Assembly: GCA_032622095.1 (NCBI GenBank)
Contig: CP136068.1
Span: 187,977,309-188,041,308, forward strand
Direction: 5' to 3'
DNA length: 64,000 nt
Origin: Siphonodentalium dalli
Taxonomy: Eukaryota; Mollusca; Scaphopoda; Gadilida; Siphonodentaliidae
Shown here: in pieces, positions 1-12,300 of the stretch
Layout of the letters: each line of letters begins with the position of its first letter
Position numbering within the stretch: the stretch's first letter is position 1
Notes under the pieces: generated by a model
What the model was told of the DNA's origin: nothing
Databases searched by the model: none
The model's input: the letters and a program-made list of their open reading frames with translations, nothing else
Program-made: the position numbers and the translations under genes

Positions 1-845
1 TAAACATGTGTTGCGTTCTAAAAATAGGAAAGCACTTTCTCTCGGCATAATTCTGCAGATGCTAATAACGTTGCTCCCCGTAGGTAGCAATATCGTTGTT
101 GTTGATATTTACGGCTTGGGGGCTATTTTCTTATTTAGCAAGTTTGAGCTCAATCGGTTCGAGTCTATAAAGGACACACTCATATATATGACACTTCCCG
201 TGGGTAGCAAGTTTGCATGAGCTCAATCGGCATTCCCTGGAATTTCCCGTAGATTGGCAGATTCCAGTAGCTTTATAACGATATATCTGGGGAGAAATCT
301 GATGCTATATTCGTGATTATCTGGGATGATTTCGGTATATAACTATATACTGTAAAACAAAGCGCGCCATCCGTACTCGCAGGGTTGGTCAGAAACAAAT
401 GTTTTTTAAATTTAATGTATGTTCCGTATATCTCTCTGCAGATGCAAATAACGTTGAATGGTAAACAGACGCTCTTTATAGAGATGCGTCAAAAACAAAC
501 GCTCATTAAATAATCACTTGATTAACCCACGCCGTGCCTTTGCGGTGATTTGAGATTGGAGAACGGGTGCTCTGAGCTTTTCTAAACTGCGACCACGGTC
601 GTGTCGGTGGGATTTGACACTTACATAGGAAGTTTGAGCTCAATCTGTACACGCGTTTTGGATTCTATGAAGTACACACAAACATATATACGAAGTCTCA
701 AAATATATAGTACTAGCAGGTTAGCCCGCCACCGGCGGCTTGTCCGAAACATGACATTTTTATATAAACTTTTTTAATTTTTAGCTCCACGCGTTTCAAT
801 AAGTAAAATTTGTACCCGGTAGCTCCACCAGTTTCCGAGATCTGG

Positions 846-1830
846 TCTGCGCATGAAAATTTGTACCCGGCGCAAGATACATTCACATGCCAAATTTCAA
901 GTCGATAGCTCCACCCGTTTCCGAGATCTCGTCTGCGCATGCGCTGCACGGGCATCGCACGGGCTCGGCGACCCGATAAAATTTGTACCCGGCGCAAGAT
1001 ACATTCACATAGCAAATTTCAAGTCGATAGCTCCACCCGTTTCCGAGATCTCGTCTGCGCATGCGCTGCACGGGCGTCGCACGTGCTCGGCGACCCGATA
1101 AAATTTGTACCCGGCGCAAGATACATTCACGTAGCAAATTTCAAGTCGATAGCTCCACCCGTTTCCGAGATCTCGTCTGCGCATGCGCTGCACGGGCGTC
1201 GCACGGGCTCGCCAATACGACAACGACCACCGCCTGGTCAAACTACACACACGTACCAAGTTTCGTCCCGATCGGTCGAGAATCGTAGATTTGTATGAAG
1301 TACAACACACACACAAACATAAATATATAAGAGAGATATGTAAATTAGATAGATTGTATCAAAATATATAGGAGAGATATGTAAATGATCTACACACCAT
1401 TACTGGTGTTTGTCAAAGTTTAGTGGGGTATATCAATACTCATTCACGATCATATCATTGAGGTCCGGAGGGTGTGGGCTATCTCTCGAATACAAGGAGT
1501 TCTCAAAATATATAGAAGAGACTAGCAGGTTAGCCCGCCACCGGCGGCTTGTCCGAAACATGACATTTTTATATATATATTTTTTTAATTTTTAGCTCCA
1601 CGCGTTTCAATAAGAAAAATTTGTACCCGGTAGCTCCACCCGTTTCCGAGATCTGGTCTGCGCATGCGCGAAGCTGGCGTCGCACGGGCTCGGCGACCCG
1701 ATAAAATTTGTACCCGGCGCAAGATACATTCACATACCAAATTTCAAGTCGATAGCTCCACCCGTTTCCGATATCTCGTCTGCGCATGCGCTGCACGGGC
1801 GTCGCACGGGCTCGCCAATACGACAGCGAC
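846..1830 (+). repeat. 122-bp tandem subrepeats with NRF-1-like palindrome, copy 1
   Basis: Units of 122 bp begin with TTTGTACCCGGCGCAAGATA at about 860, 982 and 1104, with a diverged group at 1620-1830. Each unit carries the palindromic core TGCGCATGCGC (934, 1056, 1178, 1659, 1781). The unit is GC- and CpG-rich compared with its AT-rich surroundings. No coding function is supported. Confidence 0.85.
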
Positions 1831-2699
1831 GACCACCTGGTCAAACTACACTCACGTACCAAGTTTCGTCCCGATCGGTCGAGGTGTTGGTATCTGATGC
1901 AAAAGACGAAATTGTGAGTGTTGGTCAATAGTCCCCGCCGTGAACCTCATCGTCGCAAAGAGCGGACAGTCAATTAACCCCGTTGTGAACCTCAATCACC
2001 AACGCGACGTAAACATGTGTTGCGTTCTAAAAATAGGAAAGCACTTTCTCTCGGCATAATTCTGCAGATGCTAATAACGTTGCTCCCCGTAGGTAGCAAT
2101 ATCGTTGTTGTTGATATTTACGGCTTGGGGGCTATTTTCTTATTTAGCAAGTTTGAGCTCAATCGGTTCGAGTCTATAAAGGACACACTCATATATATGA
2201 CACTTCCCGTGGGTAGCAAGTTTGCATGAGCTCAATCGGCATTCCCTGGAATTTCCCGTAGATTGGCAGATTCCAGTAGCTTTATAACGATATATCTGGG
2301 GAGAAATCTGATGCTATATTCGTGATTATCTGGGATGATTTCGGTATATAAATCGCAGGGTTGGTCAGAAACAAATGTTTTTTAAATTTAATGTATGTTC
2401 CGTATATCTCTCTGCAGATGCAAATAACGTTGAATGGCAAACAGACGCTCTTTATAGAGATGCGTCAAAAACAAACGCTCATTAAATAATCACTTAATTA
2501 ACCCACGCCGTGCCTTTGCGGTGATTTGAGATTGGAGAACGGGTGCTCTGAGCTTTTCTAAACTGCGACCACGGTCGTGTCGGTGGGATTTGACACTTAC
2601 ATAGGAAGTTTGAGCTCAATCTGTACACGCGTTTTGGATTCTATGAAGTACACACACACATATATACGAAGTCTCAAAATATATAGTACTAGCCGATGA

Positions 2700-3110
2700 G
2701 CCCGACGTTGTCCGGGCTATTCAAAAACCAAATTTTAAGTTGATAGCCCCACCCGTTTCCGAGATCTGGTCTGCGCATGCGCGAAGCTGGCGTCGCACGG
2801 GCTCGGCGATCCGATAAAATTCGTATCCGGGGCAAGATACATTCACATACCAAATTTCAAGTCGATAGCTCCACCCGTTTCCGAGATCTGGTCTGCGCAT
2901 GCGCGAAGCTGGCGTCGCACGGGCTCGGCGACCCGATAAAATTCGTATCCGGGGCAAGATACATTCACATAGCAAATTTCAATTCGATAGCTCCACCCGT
3001 TTCCGATATCTCGTCTGCGCATGCGCGAAGCGGGCGCCGCACGGGCTCGCCAATACGACAACGTCGACCGCCTGGTCAAACTACACACACGTACCAAGTT
3101 TCGTCCCGAT
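2700..3110 (+). repeat. 122-bp tandem subrepeats, copy 2
   Basis: This is the counterpart of the 846-1830 array in the second 2-kb unit. It has three units, each with TGCGCATGCGCG (2772, 2894, 3016), a perfect match to the published NRF-1 consensus YGCGCAYGCGCR. The spacing is again 122 bp. Confidence 0.8.
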
Positions 3111-3190
3111 CGGTCGAGAATCGTAGATTTGTATTAATGACAGACAGACAGACAAACATACATACAAACAGAGGTCTTCAAAATATATAT

Positions 3191-3749
3191 GAGATAGATT
3201 AACGGGGGATTGTGCTCAAATGTTGTTGTTGGTTTCTATATTCTCTGCTTTGTAGAATAAGGTCACCAGATTTATATTATTTGAGTAAAAAGTAACCGGC
3301 GAGAAAAAGACTATGACGGAATGCAAAAATAGAAAACTCGCCATCGGAATATTTTTTGTGTCCAGTTTTCAAGCAAATGTATGAAATAAATGTTATTTTA
3401 TATGCATACTAGTCCCAGATACTGTTAATTTTATTGTATTCTCAGCGAATAACTTGAGTTGCCTATCAAAATTGTGCTATACATGCTGATGCACCATTTA
3501 TCTGATTTTTAATTAATACCAGATTGATTACAAGGAAGAGAGACCCCATAATTATTATAAATGATAAAAAACTAATATCATAAAAATTTACAGTCTAACC
3601 TACGCATATGTCTCCAATAAGATCAGGATCTATTTTTGATTGTTGTATCACAGCCGTGAATACCTTGGATAGCAGATCATCTGGATGGGTATCCTGCAGA
3701 AATGAATATAAATATGATATATATTATCCATCCAAGTCTGGAAAAATCT
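3191..3749. other. AT-rich non-coding stretch, nothing recognised
   Basis: I see no gene, RNA gene or repeat structure here. It probably belongs to the thiolase intron. Confidence 0.5.
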
Positions 3750-3757
3750 GTTCAAAG

Positions 3758-4566
3758 CAGGCTTGTCAAAGTACCGCCGGTACCAAGGTAGTCGGTACCG
3801 GTACCGTACTGTGTTGGAACCGCGGGTACCGGTACTGGTGTTGTATTGTTTATTCCACTACATATCACACATTTTAAAGAGTATATTCTAATGTGGTAAT
3901 TACTGGTAATGTATGGCACTTTGTGCCAGTTTTTGGTGATTGTTGTGGATGACAAATACAACCATGTCAGACTATCCTAATGCACGTATGCCAAAGCAGC
4001 CACACATAAATGTGTGACATACATGCATTAGTATAGTCTGAAATAGTTGGATTTATCACCCACAACAATCACCTAAAATGTGCCATAATTTAGGCAGCCT
4101 GATAGGTGTTAGAACTTTTAAGTTTAGGGCTTCAGGCGCTCAAATACGTACATCAGAAAGATGGGTATATATATATGGTGAATGACAATTTAAACTGAAA
4201 TAAATGTAATGTACCTGCAAGGATGCAATCCATTATCCTCATATGTAAGTTATAATGTAAAACACATTGAGTCAATGACACATACATGTATATACATTGT
4301 TGAATAAAATGATAACAGCTTCAAGACTCGGCATCCGCCGCCGCGTGCTTGATCCGTTGACACATATAATAGTAGCATACCATAATGCAAGCGGCAGTTG
4401 CGGCACACTTAAAAGAGCAAAGTTTATTCAATTTTAATCGATCTATACTGATCTATCTACTGTTTTTGGCGATTACCGAGAACCGTCGGTACTGAGTATC
4501 AGAACCGGTACCGTTGAAATGGCCAAGTACCACCGGTACCGGTACTGGTACCGGTTGACAAGGCTG
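3758..4566. mobile_element. Non-autonomous hAT-like DNA transposon, 809 bp
   Basis: The ends are CAGGCTTGTCAA on the left and, on the reverse strand, CAGCCTTGTCAA on the right (11 of 12 match). A perfect 8-bp direct repeat, GTTCAAAG, flanks it at 3750-3757 and 4567-4574. An 8-bp duplication and CAG-type ends are typical of the hAT superfamily. Both subterminal regions are crowded with GGTACC-like palindromic words (3770-3835 and 4485-4556). There is no transposase frame inside, so it would need an enzyme from elsewhere. Confidence 0.85.
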
Positions 4567-4732
4567 GTTCAAAGTCAATCATCAGCCCAATACCAAAATG
4601 GCCGTCATGATTAGCTTGTGTCTGACCATTGCAGAATACATACGTGCACCAGCATGCACTAGTAATTATTTTCACCGAAATACGGCATTGCTTATTGCTG
4701 TGGCTAATTTCGAGGGCTGGGTGCTGATCAAT

Positions 4733-7545
4733 TGTGCAATATAATTATACTAAAGGATAATCCCATTATGCTTCAATTAAAAATTAATTGTGCTGAATGG
4801 CAATTCAATTACGCTGAAGCCCAATTATAGACACATGCAATGGGTAATATTGAAATAACCCAACTGGCTAATGAATAGGATACCAATAGTTTGGTCTTAT
4901 AATCAAAAATGATCGACAGAGCGAACTAGTCATCTGGCAGGGGTGTGAGTAGATCATGTCATGAATCTCTACTCTGTCTAACGCCCGTAGAGATCATATT
5001 CCTTCAGTACAAAACCTGGAAACTTTTTGAAGTTTTGACAAGGAACCTTATACAGTCGAAACAATAATGCGGGGAATATATTTCTTAGATATTATATGTT
5101 CCTTAATAATGTACTTCACTATAGGTGAATATCCCAACTCAAAATTGCATGCTTTTCTGTGACTTTTGTGAGTTGATACTGCAATAAACATTGAAACCCA
5201 TGAGACATGCCATAATTGTCAGCACAGCAAATTTGCTCACAAATTAGCTTAAAGGATTGCTATCCTGATGAATACAACAAAACACTATCGGAAAGCCACC
5301 CCTATTATGATCACAATGATCCAAGTCCCATAACAATCGTGTAATAAATAAGCCGAGAAATAAATAAATAATACCCCCACCGGTTGTCGGCTATCTCCGT
5401 CGCAAATCCTCATATGACGTCAAATGAGTAGACTAATTAAAAACACGGAATCGAAGTCGGAGTTAGTTGTGCCTACCTATATGACGTCATCTGAGTGGCA
5501 GTGTAAAGTGCGGAATCGACATGAGTGAGTGAGTGGAATTACTGTGGGGCATGTCAATAAAATTGTGTGGTGAATTGTCATCGCCCGGTGAGTTATCTTC
5601 ACTTGTGATTTGTCCGACGAAATGGTCCAGAATTTATTCAGTCCACTTCGAAAAAAGGTGTTTGAGTACAATGAGCATACCCATATTGAACAAACTGATC
5701 ACCGACAAGAATACCCTCCCAAGAAAAATGTCAACTCCTGTAAAGAATATATATTTGCCCGAGTGCCCAGTCGTGAGTATCACCATGACTCAATAAAGAG
5801 CATTCCCTGTCAAGCGTATTCCTAATATGGTGTGAATAAAGAGCGCTTAATAAACCGGAAATTGCTATGACTGACGGGTATATATTAAGCATGTTTATCG
5901 AAAGTTTGTGTACATGTATTTACATGTATTGATGTAATTATTAAATATTCACGATGACAACTATTCTAAAATGTGTCCCCACTTTCCTTCATCAATAAAG
6001 AGCCTTCCATGTTAACTGTATTCGTGAATATTGTCCGAATAAAGAGCGTTTATATATGTGATTACTTTTTTAAACCGGAAATTGCTATGACTTTGACGGG
6101 TATATATTTATATATGTTATCCCTCCTTCTAATAGTGTCATAATTGAATATTCGAATCACGGCCAATGTTTATATCGATGTAAGCGCACGCTTTTATCAT
6201 GCTATATTGTTATGCGTAATGTGACCACACTGACCAGTGATCATGTGACTTCGTCTACAACAAGATCTTCCGCATTCTTTGGATTTTTTTTTTCTATAAA
6301 AACCAAATTGGGTTATTTTGGGAATTATATTCTCAAAATAATTAATCTTGCTGGAATTTAGGAATGACTTGTATTTTCCAACATTTTGAAACCATTACCT
6401 TCGGCCTTGTAAAACCTACAATTCGATTGGGTTACCGAACACTGTAATGTTCAATCACGGTTTGACATGCATCGCGTAAGTCATAGTAGGACGCTTCCCA
6501 TTGGTCAAGAGTTTGCCAATTGTTACAATAGGTTATTCCCGCGCGTTTTTTTCCTGTTAATATCATTTGAAATTTTTTTAGCATGACTTAGCTCGCATTT
6601 CGACACACCCACCCACCCACATCCCCAGTTCCAAGAATTTTTATATTACATTTTTCTCGAAGTTGGTAGATTTTAATGGCAGATTTGCCAAAAAATTCAT
6701 TGATTAATATTATAATACCATACTCAGAAGTCAGGGTATTGCTGGTAATATTACCTATCGGTATGCTACTCATTCCTATATACCTACTTCAGTAAGTTGA
6801 ATTGATATGTTCTACTAATACATTCCAATTACATGTGTGTAACCTTCAATTATATACCTAATTTATTCACTACTGTTAATTATAACTGTGCATTGTCAAT
6901 GTTAGTATAAATTGTGGAATTGTATTTCATTGGGGAGCGAAGCTCCCCACAATTTTGGCAATAAATATAATTAACTATACAGGAGTTCTTCTTTCTAGTA
7001 AGATTAGCGATCAAACACAAGATTATTTGGGAAAATTGGGTGTGAGATACTCAGATATGAATAATAAACACGATTTACGTCCCTTACTTTGAATTGTGCT
7101 GTTGAGTGCAATTCATTGTAAGAGAAGTTAATTGATAAAAGCAAAATTATTATTAAGGGCAATTATTATTCCTATTGCACACTCCTGTCAGATGACTAGT
7201 TCGCACTGCGGAGCCATTCGGATTGTAAAACCAAACTATTGATGTGCTATTCCTTAGCCAGACTGGCAGTTAAGTTATATCAATATTACTCGGGTGGGGG
7301 AGCTACGCATTAAGCCTACGTACATATGTCAATAATTGCGTAAAGCGCAATTCAATTTTTAATTGCGATTCATCGCATTTTGATTATGCTTCAGTACAAT
7401 TCAATTGAACTTCAGCACAATTAATTGCGCTTTAGAGCAATTGAATTGCACTTAGTGAAATTAATTGCACTTTGAACAGCGCAAAATATGCATTTTGAAA
7501 AATTCATTTGCACAATTGAATTGCGCTTCAATTAAATTAATATTA
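4733..7545. repeat. Region bounded by diverged inverted repeats
   Basis: GAACTAGTCATCTG near 4923 recurs in reverse near 7190 (CAGATGACTAGTTC). Around both lie short degenerate words of the CAATTGAATTGCGCTT type (4750-4830 and 7330-7540). The left part (4950-5190) also resembles the left arm of the foldback element at 51.7-52.1 kb. It is probably a composite of old DNA transposons inside the thiolase intron. I found no thiolase exon here. Confidence 0.5.
5835..6110 (+). repeat. Diverged direct repeat of ~190 bp
   Basis: AATAAAGAGC, AAACCGGAAATTGCTATGAC and a GACGGGTATATAT tail occur in the same order at about 5835-5890 and again at 6010-6110. It is non-coding and of unknown origin. Confidence 0.6.
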
Positions 7546-7606
7546 TAATAAATGTGAATTTGGCAGAAATGCATATATCGTAAAATTTTAAATTGTGTAA
7601 ATATAC

Positions 7607-7813
7607 TTTAAATGAACCACGCTTTGCTTTTCCGATAGGCGTCCTTAATGCAGAAATAACAACAACATCTTCTGGGTTTTCTCTATGCTTCGATGTTCTT
7701 GATGAAGTGGTCGTACTGAATGCACTGACAATTCTGCTCATATTCGTATTTGCGCCGAATTTAGTTGGGTGCACGAATTTAAGGTGACTCAAAATTCTGC
7801 TCATTCGTTCCAT
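7607..7813 (-). CDS. ACAA1: Peroxisomal 3-ketoacyl-CoA thiolase, first coding exon
   Basis: This is the N-terminal 69 residues of a thiolase of the peroxisomal type, which makes the last cut of fatty-acid beta-oxidation (3-ketoacyl-CoA plus CoA giving acetyl-CoA and a shortened acyl-CoA). Residues 48-69 (PEDVVVISALRTPIGKAKRG then SFK) match the first beta strand and RTPIGK-type motif of thiolases. I chose the Met at 7813 because it puts RMSRILSHL at residues 3-11, the place of the PTS2 import signal in human ACAA1 (R-x-x-x-x-x-x-H-L pattern; Met replaces the usual Leu/Val/Ile/Gln in position 2). An in-frame Met 12 codons upstream (7849) is possible but would bury the signal. The exon ends in AAA followed by a GTATAT donor (7605-7606), phase 0. 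The catalytic Cys and His exons are not in the window, so intron 1 exceeds 7.6 kb. Confidence 0.85.
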
Positions 7814-8060
7814 ATTGACATCCGGGGTGCACTGGATTTTTTCGCCCATACCCTTTACTGTATTCTTGATATATCAATAGATATTAGAGGTCAAAATATA
7901 GGACGCAGGTTGCCGATTTCGCATTCTTTCGCTGTGCAATCAAAGTCCAAACTCCCTGCCAAACTTGGAAAATTTTATGGATTTCCCCAATATCTAAAAA
8001 TAAACACTGATCTCGAACGGATCAGCGTATTTATTTGGTAGGGGTGTTATAGTGGTGTCC

Positions 8061-8092
8061 AGAGATGATTGGTACTTACAGATGATTGGGAC
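8061..8092 (-). promoter_or_regulatory. Paired CCAAT boxes upstream of thiolase exon
   Basis: AGATGATTGG occurs twice 17 bp apart (ATTGG at 8068-8072 and 8085-8089). Read on the thiolase strand these are CCAATCATCT boxes about 255-275 bp before the ATG, a plausible NF-Y position. There is no TATA box that I can support. The motif is short, so this is suggestive only. Confidence 0.35.
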
Positions 8093-8217
8093 ATCGGATT
8101 ATTTGGGTTTATGGCGATTGAGACCTTGAACAGAGGGAGGGCACTCGTGATGGGAGAGGAAGGGGGGGGGGGGGGGGGTGCTCACTCTCGTCACCAAATT
8201 TGGTAAATTTTTTTATT

Positions 8218-8696
8218 AAAGGTACTCAATCCGATCTGAGGGTCCTATATTACTATTTATTTGGCTTTGGGGGTAAAAAATAATTGATTCGAGTCGAGGA
8301 ACCTACCAATCAACGCTCAGGGTGATCAGATATCGATATTTGAAGTTTCGTTATTTCTATTCTTTCTGTCCCAGAACACAGTCAAAATTGCGTTATTATT
8401 ACCACTTGATTTTAGAGTTATCCATACTTGTATGTTTTGGTGTACACATCTCGAGCAGATTACGAAGTTAAGGGCAATTATTAGTACTCATCTCGAGAAA
8501 ATAAAAAACAAATTTCAAAAATCAATATCTAATAACTCTGAGCTTTGTTTGATGGATTCCTCGACTCGAATCAAATATTTTTTACCCCCAAAGCCAAAGA
8601 AATAGTAATATAGGACGGTTACGACCCTCTGATCAGATTGTTGTTGTTGGAATCTGTTGAGATGGGGACCCTCTGATCGGATTGAGTACCTTTTAA
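8218..8696. mobile_element. Inverted-repeat element, GGTACTCAATCCGATC family, copy 1
   Basis: The ends read AAAGGTACTCAATCCGATC and its reverse complement. The arms continue inward through GGCTTTGGGGGTAAAAAAT and GATTCGAGTCGAGGA. Related copies lie at 15190-15613 and 57725-58173. No protein is encoded. A 17-base G run (8162-8178) lies just outside the left end. Confidence 0.75.
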
Positions 8697-9310
8697 CAGT
8701 TAAAATTTCAGACCAAAAAAAGGTAAAACAATTTTCTGCGCAGTAATTTCTGCGCAGTTAGTTTGATTGCAGTTTTTAGTGTAATATTTGTTGGTTTCGA
8801 ACCAAAAGTCTTCTATTTCCCGAATTCGGACATTTTAAATGCAAAATGGTTGCAATCTGGTCGGTGATAATTGAAACACGGGATAAATTGACAAGTAAAG
8901 TGTCATTTGATATATGTCGTTGGCTTCAGACGACTTAAAGGGGCAAATGTGAGCAAGAAAGAGCGTTCACTGTCAGCTTAGAAAATATGTAGGAACATTT
9001 GTACAGATGGGTCACCTGACCATGGGGAATGTCATGGAATAGGCGCATTGATAAGATGACTTATATGCGGAGAATGTCACGGGATAGGTTCTGTTGACAT
9101 CAAATGATTTAAAGAGGCACTAATAAATAGAAATAAAGAGCGATTATTATCAACTTAAAATATAGATGTTACTTTATCAGTAGAGTCACCGCAATATAAT
9201 ATTAAGGGCCTCCCATACATATGTATTGACCATATCAACTAAATTGCTTATATGTAATTGAGGTTTATGATTTATGAGGGCTGTTAACCATTCCGAGTGG
9301 GCCGCTTTAA
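8697..9310. other. Non-coding spacer with weak direct repeats
   Basis: No gene is seen. Two degenerate copies of a segment with AAAGAGCG and a TTAAAG(G/A)GGCA lead occur at about 8930-8990 and 9105-9170. Confidence 0.45.
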
Positions 9311-12300
9311 AGGTAGGGGAGACTGGGGAGAAATGGGACAGGGGTGAACTGGGACAGTGGGCGTGGCTTGAAATTGCAGTGACAATTCGAACTGATTTTT
9401 CATGCACCATGATGCTTGATGAAATACTCAAACAAAATTGATATTTCAAGTTGCTCAAAGTGTTTATTTGAGGCAAATTTAATTGTATGCGAAATAAGAC
9501 GTCAAAATCATCTATTTAGACAGACGCTTTAATTTTAGTGGCATGTAGGTTGAAAGCATACATATAACTTCAACATATCAGTTACTCCGCAAAACAATAT
9601 TAGTTAATGATAAAATAATTACTTTATTCCAATTGCTACTGATTATTCTTGGAATTAAGATTGATATGTATTTTGAGGTTGTGGGGAGAACTGGGACATA
9701 TTGTCAGTTTGTCAACAGTGTGAATCGGGGACGACATGGGGGTTGGGGTGTCGCATTCCCAACTTTGGTCAATGTTTTCAATAGTTGGAGATTCCATGCC
9801 TGACACAACATATTGAGCTGGAAATATCAAACCAAAGAGAAATTGATTTATTTTGGTAGCGTCATTTGCAACCAGTATTTGGTGTGAAATGTGTTATTTT
9901 GTACAAAAATTTGAATTGCCTGTATTTGTAGCTAATATATTTGACTCAAATGGTCATCAGTGGAAATGTTCCAACCTTAGGTGGGTGGAGTCAGGTCGAA
10001 TATTTGCAAACAGTTGGAAACATTGAGGTACCAGTTGAAAAATTCCAACCCATGAATGGTGCAGATAGGATTTCGCAAATATGGAAATTTGTGGGTCTGG
10101 TTATGGAGTGGCCGGGAAATTCTAAAGTGGACCCCCCCCCTAGTCTGGTCGATAAACTCAAATTTTAGGGTCAACCTAGAAAAAATTCGGACTAAGTTGG
10201 TTTTTATACCATTTTGAAGAGGAAGCTCTCTATAACATATCCAAAATCCGCTAAAATCCGCTTTGAGCATTTTTTGTAATTCAAGATGGCGTCCAAGATG
10301 GCTGCCATTTTCCTATAAGTCAGCTTGATGCAATTATAGTGAGAACATCTTGTCATATGCATACACATGTATACATTTTTGTGAAGCTAAGACATAATGC
10401 CACCTTTATTTGCCAAAATTGGAAGTCCCCGTCCAAGATGGCCGCCAAAATGGCGACCGGAAGTTGAATGTTTAAGTTGTTTTACTAATATCTTTAAGAT
10501 AAGTTTATGTGGTTTGGAACTGGATGAGAATTGTGACTTTATTTTGTATTTAACATGTTAAATGACCATTGGAGCAATGAAATATGCTGTTCGTGGAGTC
10601 CATACTCCTTCCGATCACTCAAACATTCAATTTTACAAAACGCGGTATAACATTTCACAAAAGATCCCCATTGGGATTCTAGTCATATTTCACCAAGAAT
10701 TGGGAAGAACTGTGCAATGTAAGTGATGCATTCTATATCTAATTGATATTCGAACTCAATGGTACCAAAATTGTCAATTTGGCTCAAAATGGCTGCCAAA
10801 ATGGCCGCCAACATATGGAAAATGGTAATTATTATCCCAGCTTGCCATGCAACCGCTTACAAGTTGTGGTGATGCACACAATTGATTATTCTGTCTTATA
10901 TACATTGAATACCAACATTTCTTATGCACCTTGATTAATTTTTACTATTTACTATTCTGAAATTACCAGAATTATGGGATTTTTCTATCACAAACAGCAT
11001 CAAACTCGGCAAAAAAACACTTTTCATGTTTGGACCATTTTTTTCAAGTAAAATGGAACTATCTTTGGTTTCAAAGTTTCTTTTATTTTGATATGCATTA
11101 AATGTGTCAAATTGTGGCGTTTTAGACAATATTACTCAAGATGACTTGCAAAATGGCAACCAAATTTGGTAAAAAGTTTATATTCCGAACATTATTCTCT
11201 GCTGTTCCGAAATGGTAGTAAATTGTGACTCACTTGGTTATTAAACATGTTACTTAATCAACTGACAACTAAATTTTATATTCTGGTTGTCCCAGCACCT
11301 TATGAGGCACGACAAATTCAGTTTAAGGGATGCAGTATGGATTTTGCCGAACACCTCTTTAGGGATTCTGTCCATGTTTTTTAACGGAAACGGACAGAAT
11401 GTTGAAACTGAACTGAAAGGGATCATATTATGTGGCTACTCTGGCTCATTTGCATCAAAATTGATTAACTTATAAACTATTGTCAGGAAAACCGTTTTCT
11501 TCACATTGCATATAAAACGCAATTAATGTGGATATTACCTCTATCGATTAGCATATCCTTGAGTTATTGTGGAAAGCGACAGTCGCACATGTGCACCAAT
11601 ACAAATCACACATGAGCATGCAGTCACTCCATATATACATGGACACCACATACATGGTCATGTGCCACTCGCTGTGTAGACATACTCCTCACCCATTACC
11701 ATACAGCCACACTTGGGTTTATCCATACACCAAAGCATGACCCTATAGCCGTGAATAACCATGCAGACACACCAGGTATACTCCTACAACTCACACGATC
11801 TGTATACATATTCACTACATACATGAACACAAAGTAACCTCTTGTATACCTATTCGCCTCACCATAGGCCATACAGTCACTCCATGTATATTTATTTGCC
11901 ACATGCATAGCTATATAACCACTAAAGATATACATATACACCACACCGATGACCATACAGTCACTCCTGGTATACATTTTCGTTACATCCATGATCATAC
12001 ATCACTTCTTGTATACCTATTTGCCTCACCCGTGGTCGTACAGTCTCACACCATGTATATGTATATATATATATATATATATTTGCGACACCCGTGGCAT
12101 ATAGCCACTCAAGATATACATATACACCCAACCCAAAACCATAGAGTCACTCCAGGTATATACATATAGACCTCACCAATGGCCTTACAGCCCTTCTAGA
12201 TGTAGCAATGTCCCGTACCGCGCACACGGCCATTCATACACTCCAGACTTGCATATACACCTGACCCATGACAATTCAGCCTCTCGCTGTACACGCATAA

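Larger units (their letters stand above)
1..3185. repeat. Two tandem copies of a ~2.0-kb non-coding unit
   Basis: The sequence from about position 5 recurs almost unchanged from about 2014, an offset of 2,009 bp. The first ~700 bp of each copy are nearly identical; the parts holding the 122-bp subrepeats differ in copy number. Each copy ends near a tail of GACA/CAAA-type short repeats (for example 3139-3170), as is common at the 3' end of dispersed invertebrate elements. Open frames here (such as 713-1015 minus and 939-1298 plus) follow the repeat unit and resemble no protein I know. The window starts inside the structure, so further copies may lie to the left. The whole stretch probably lies in intron 1 of the thiolase gene. 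Confidence 0.85.

Noticed and set aside
713-1928. Overlapping frames on both strands in the 122-bp repeats
   Set aside because: The frames follow the CpG-rich repeat unit and recur with each copy; they are shadows of a tandem repeat.
4575-7540. Search for further thiolase exons on the minus strand
   Set aside because: No segment matched the conserved thiolase blocks that follow the first exon, so I did not extend the gene here.
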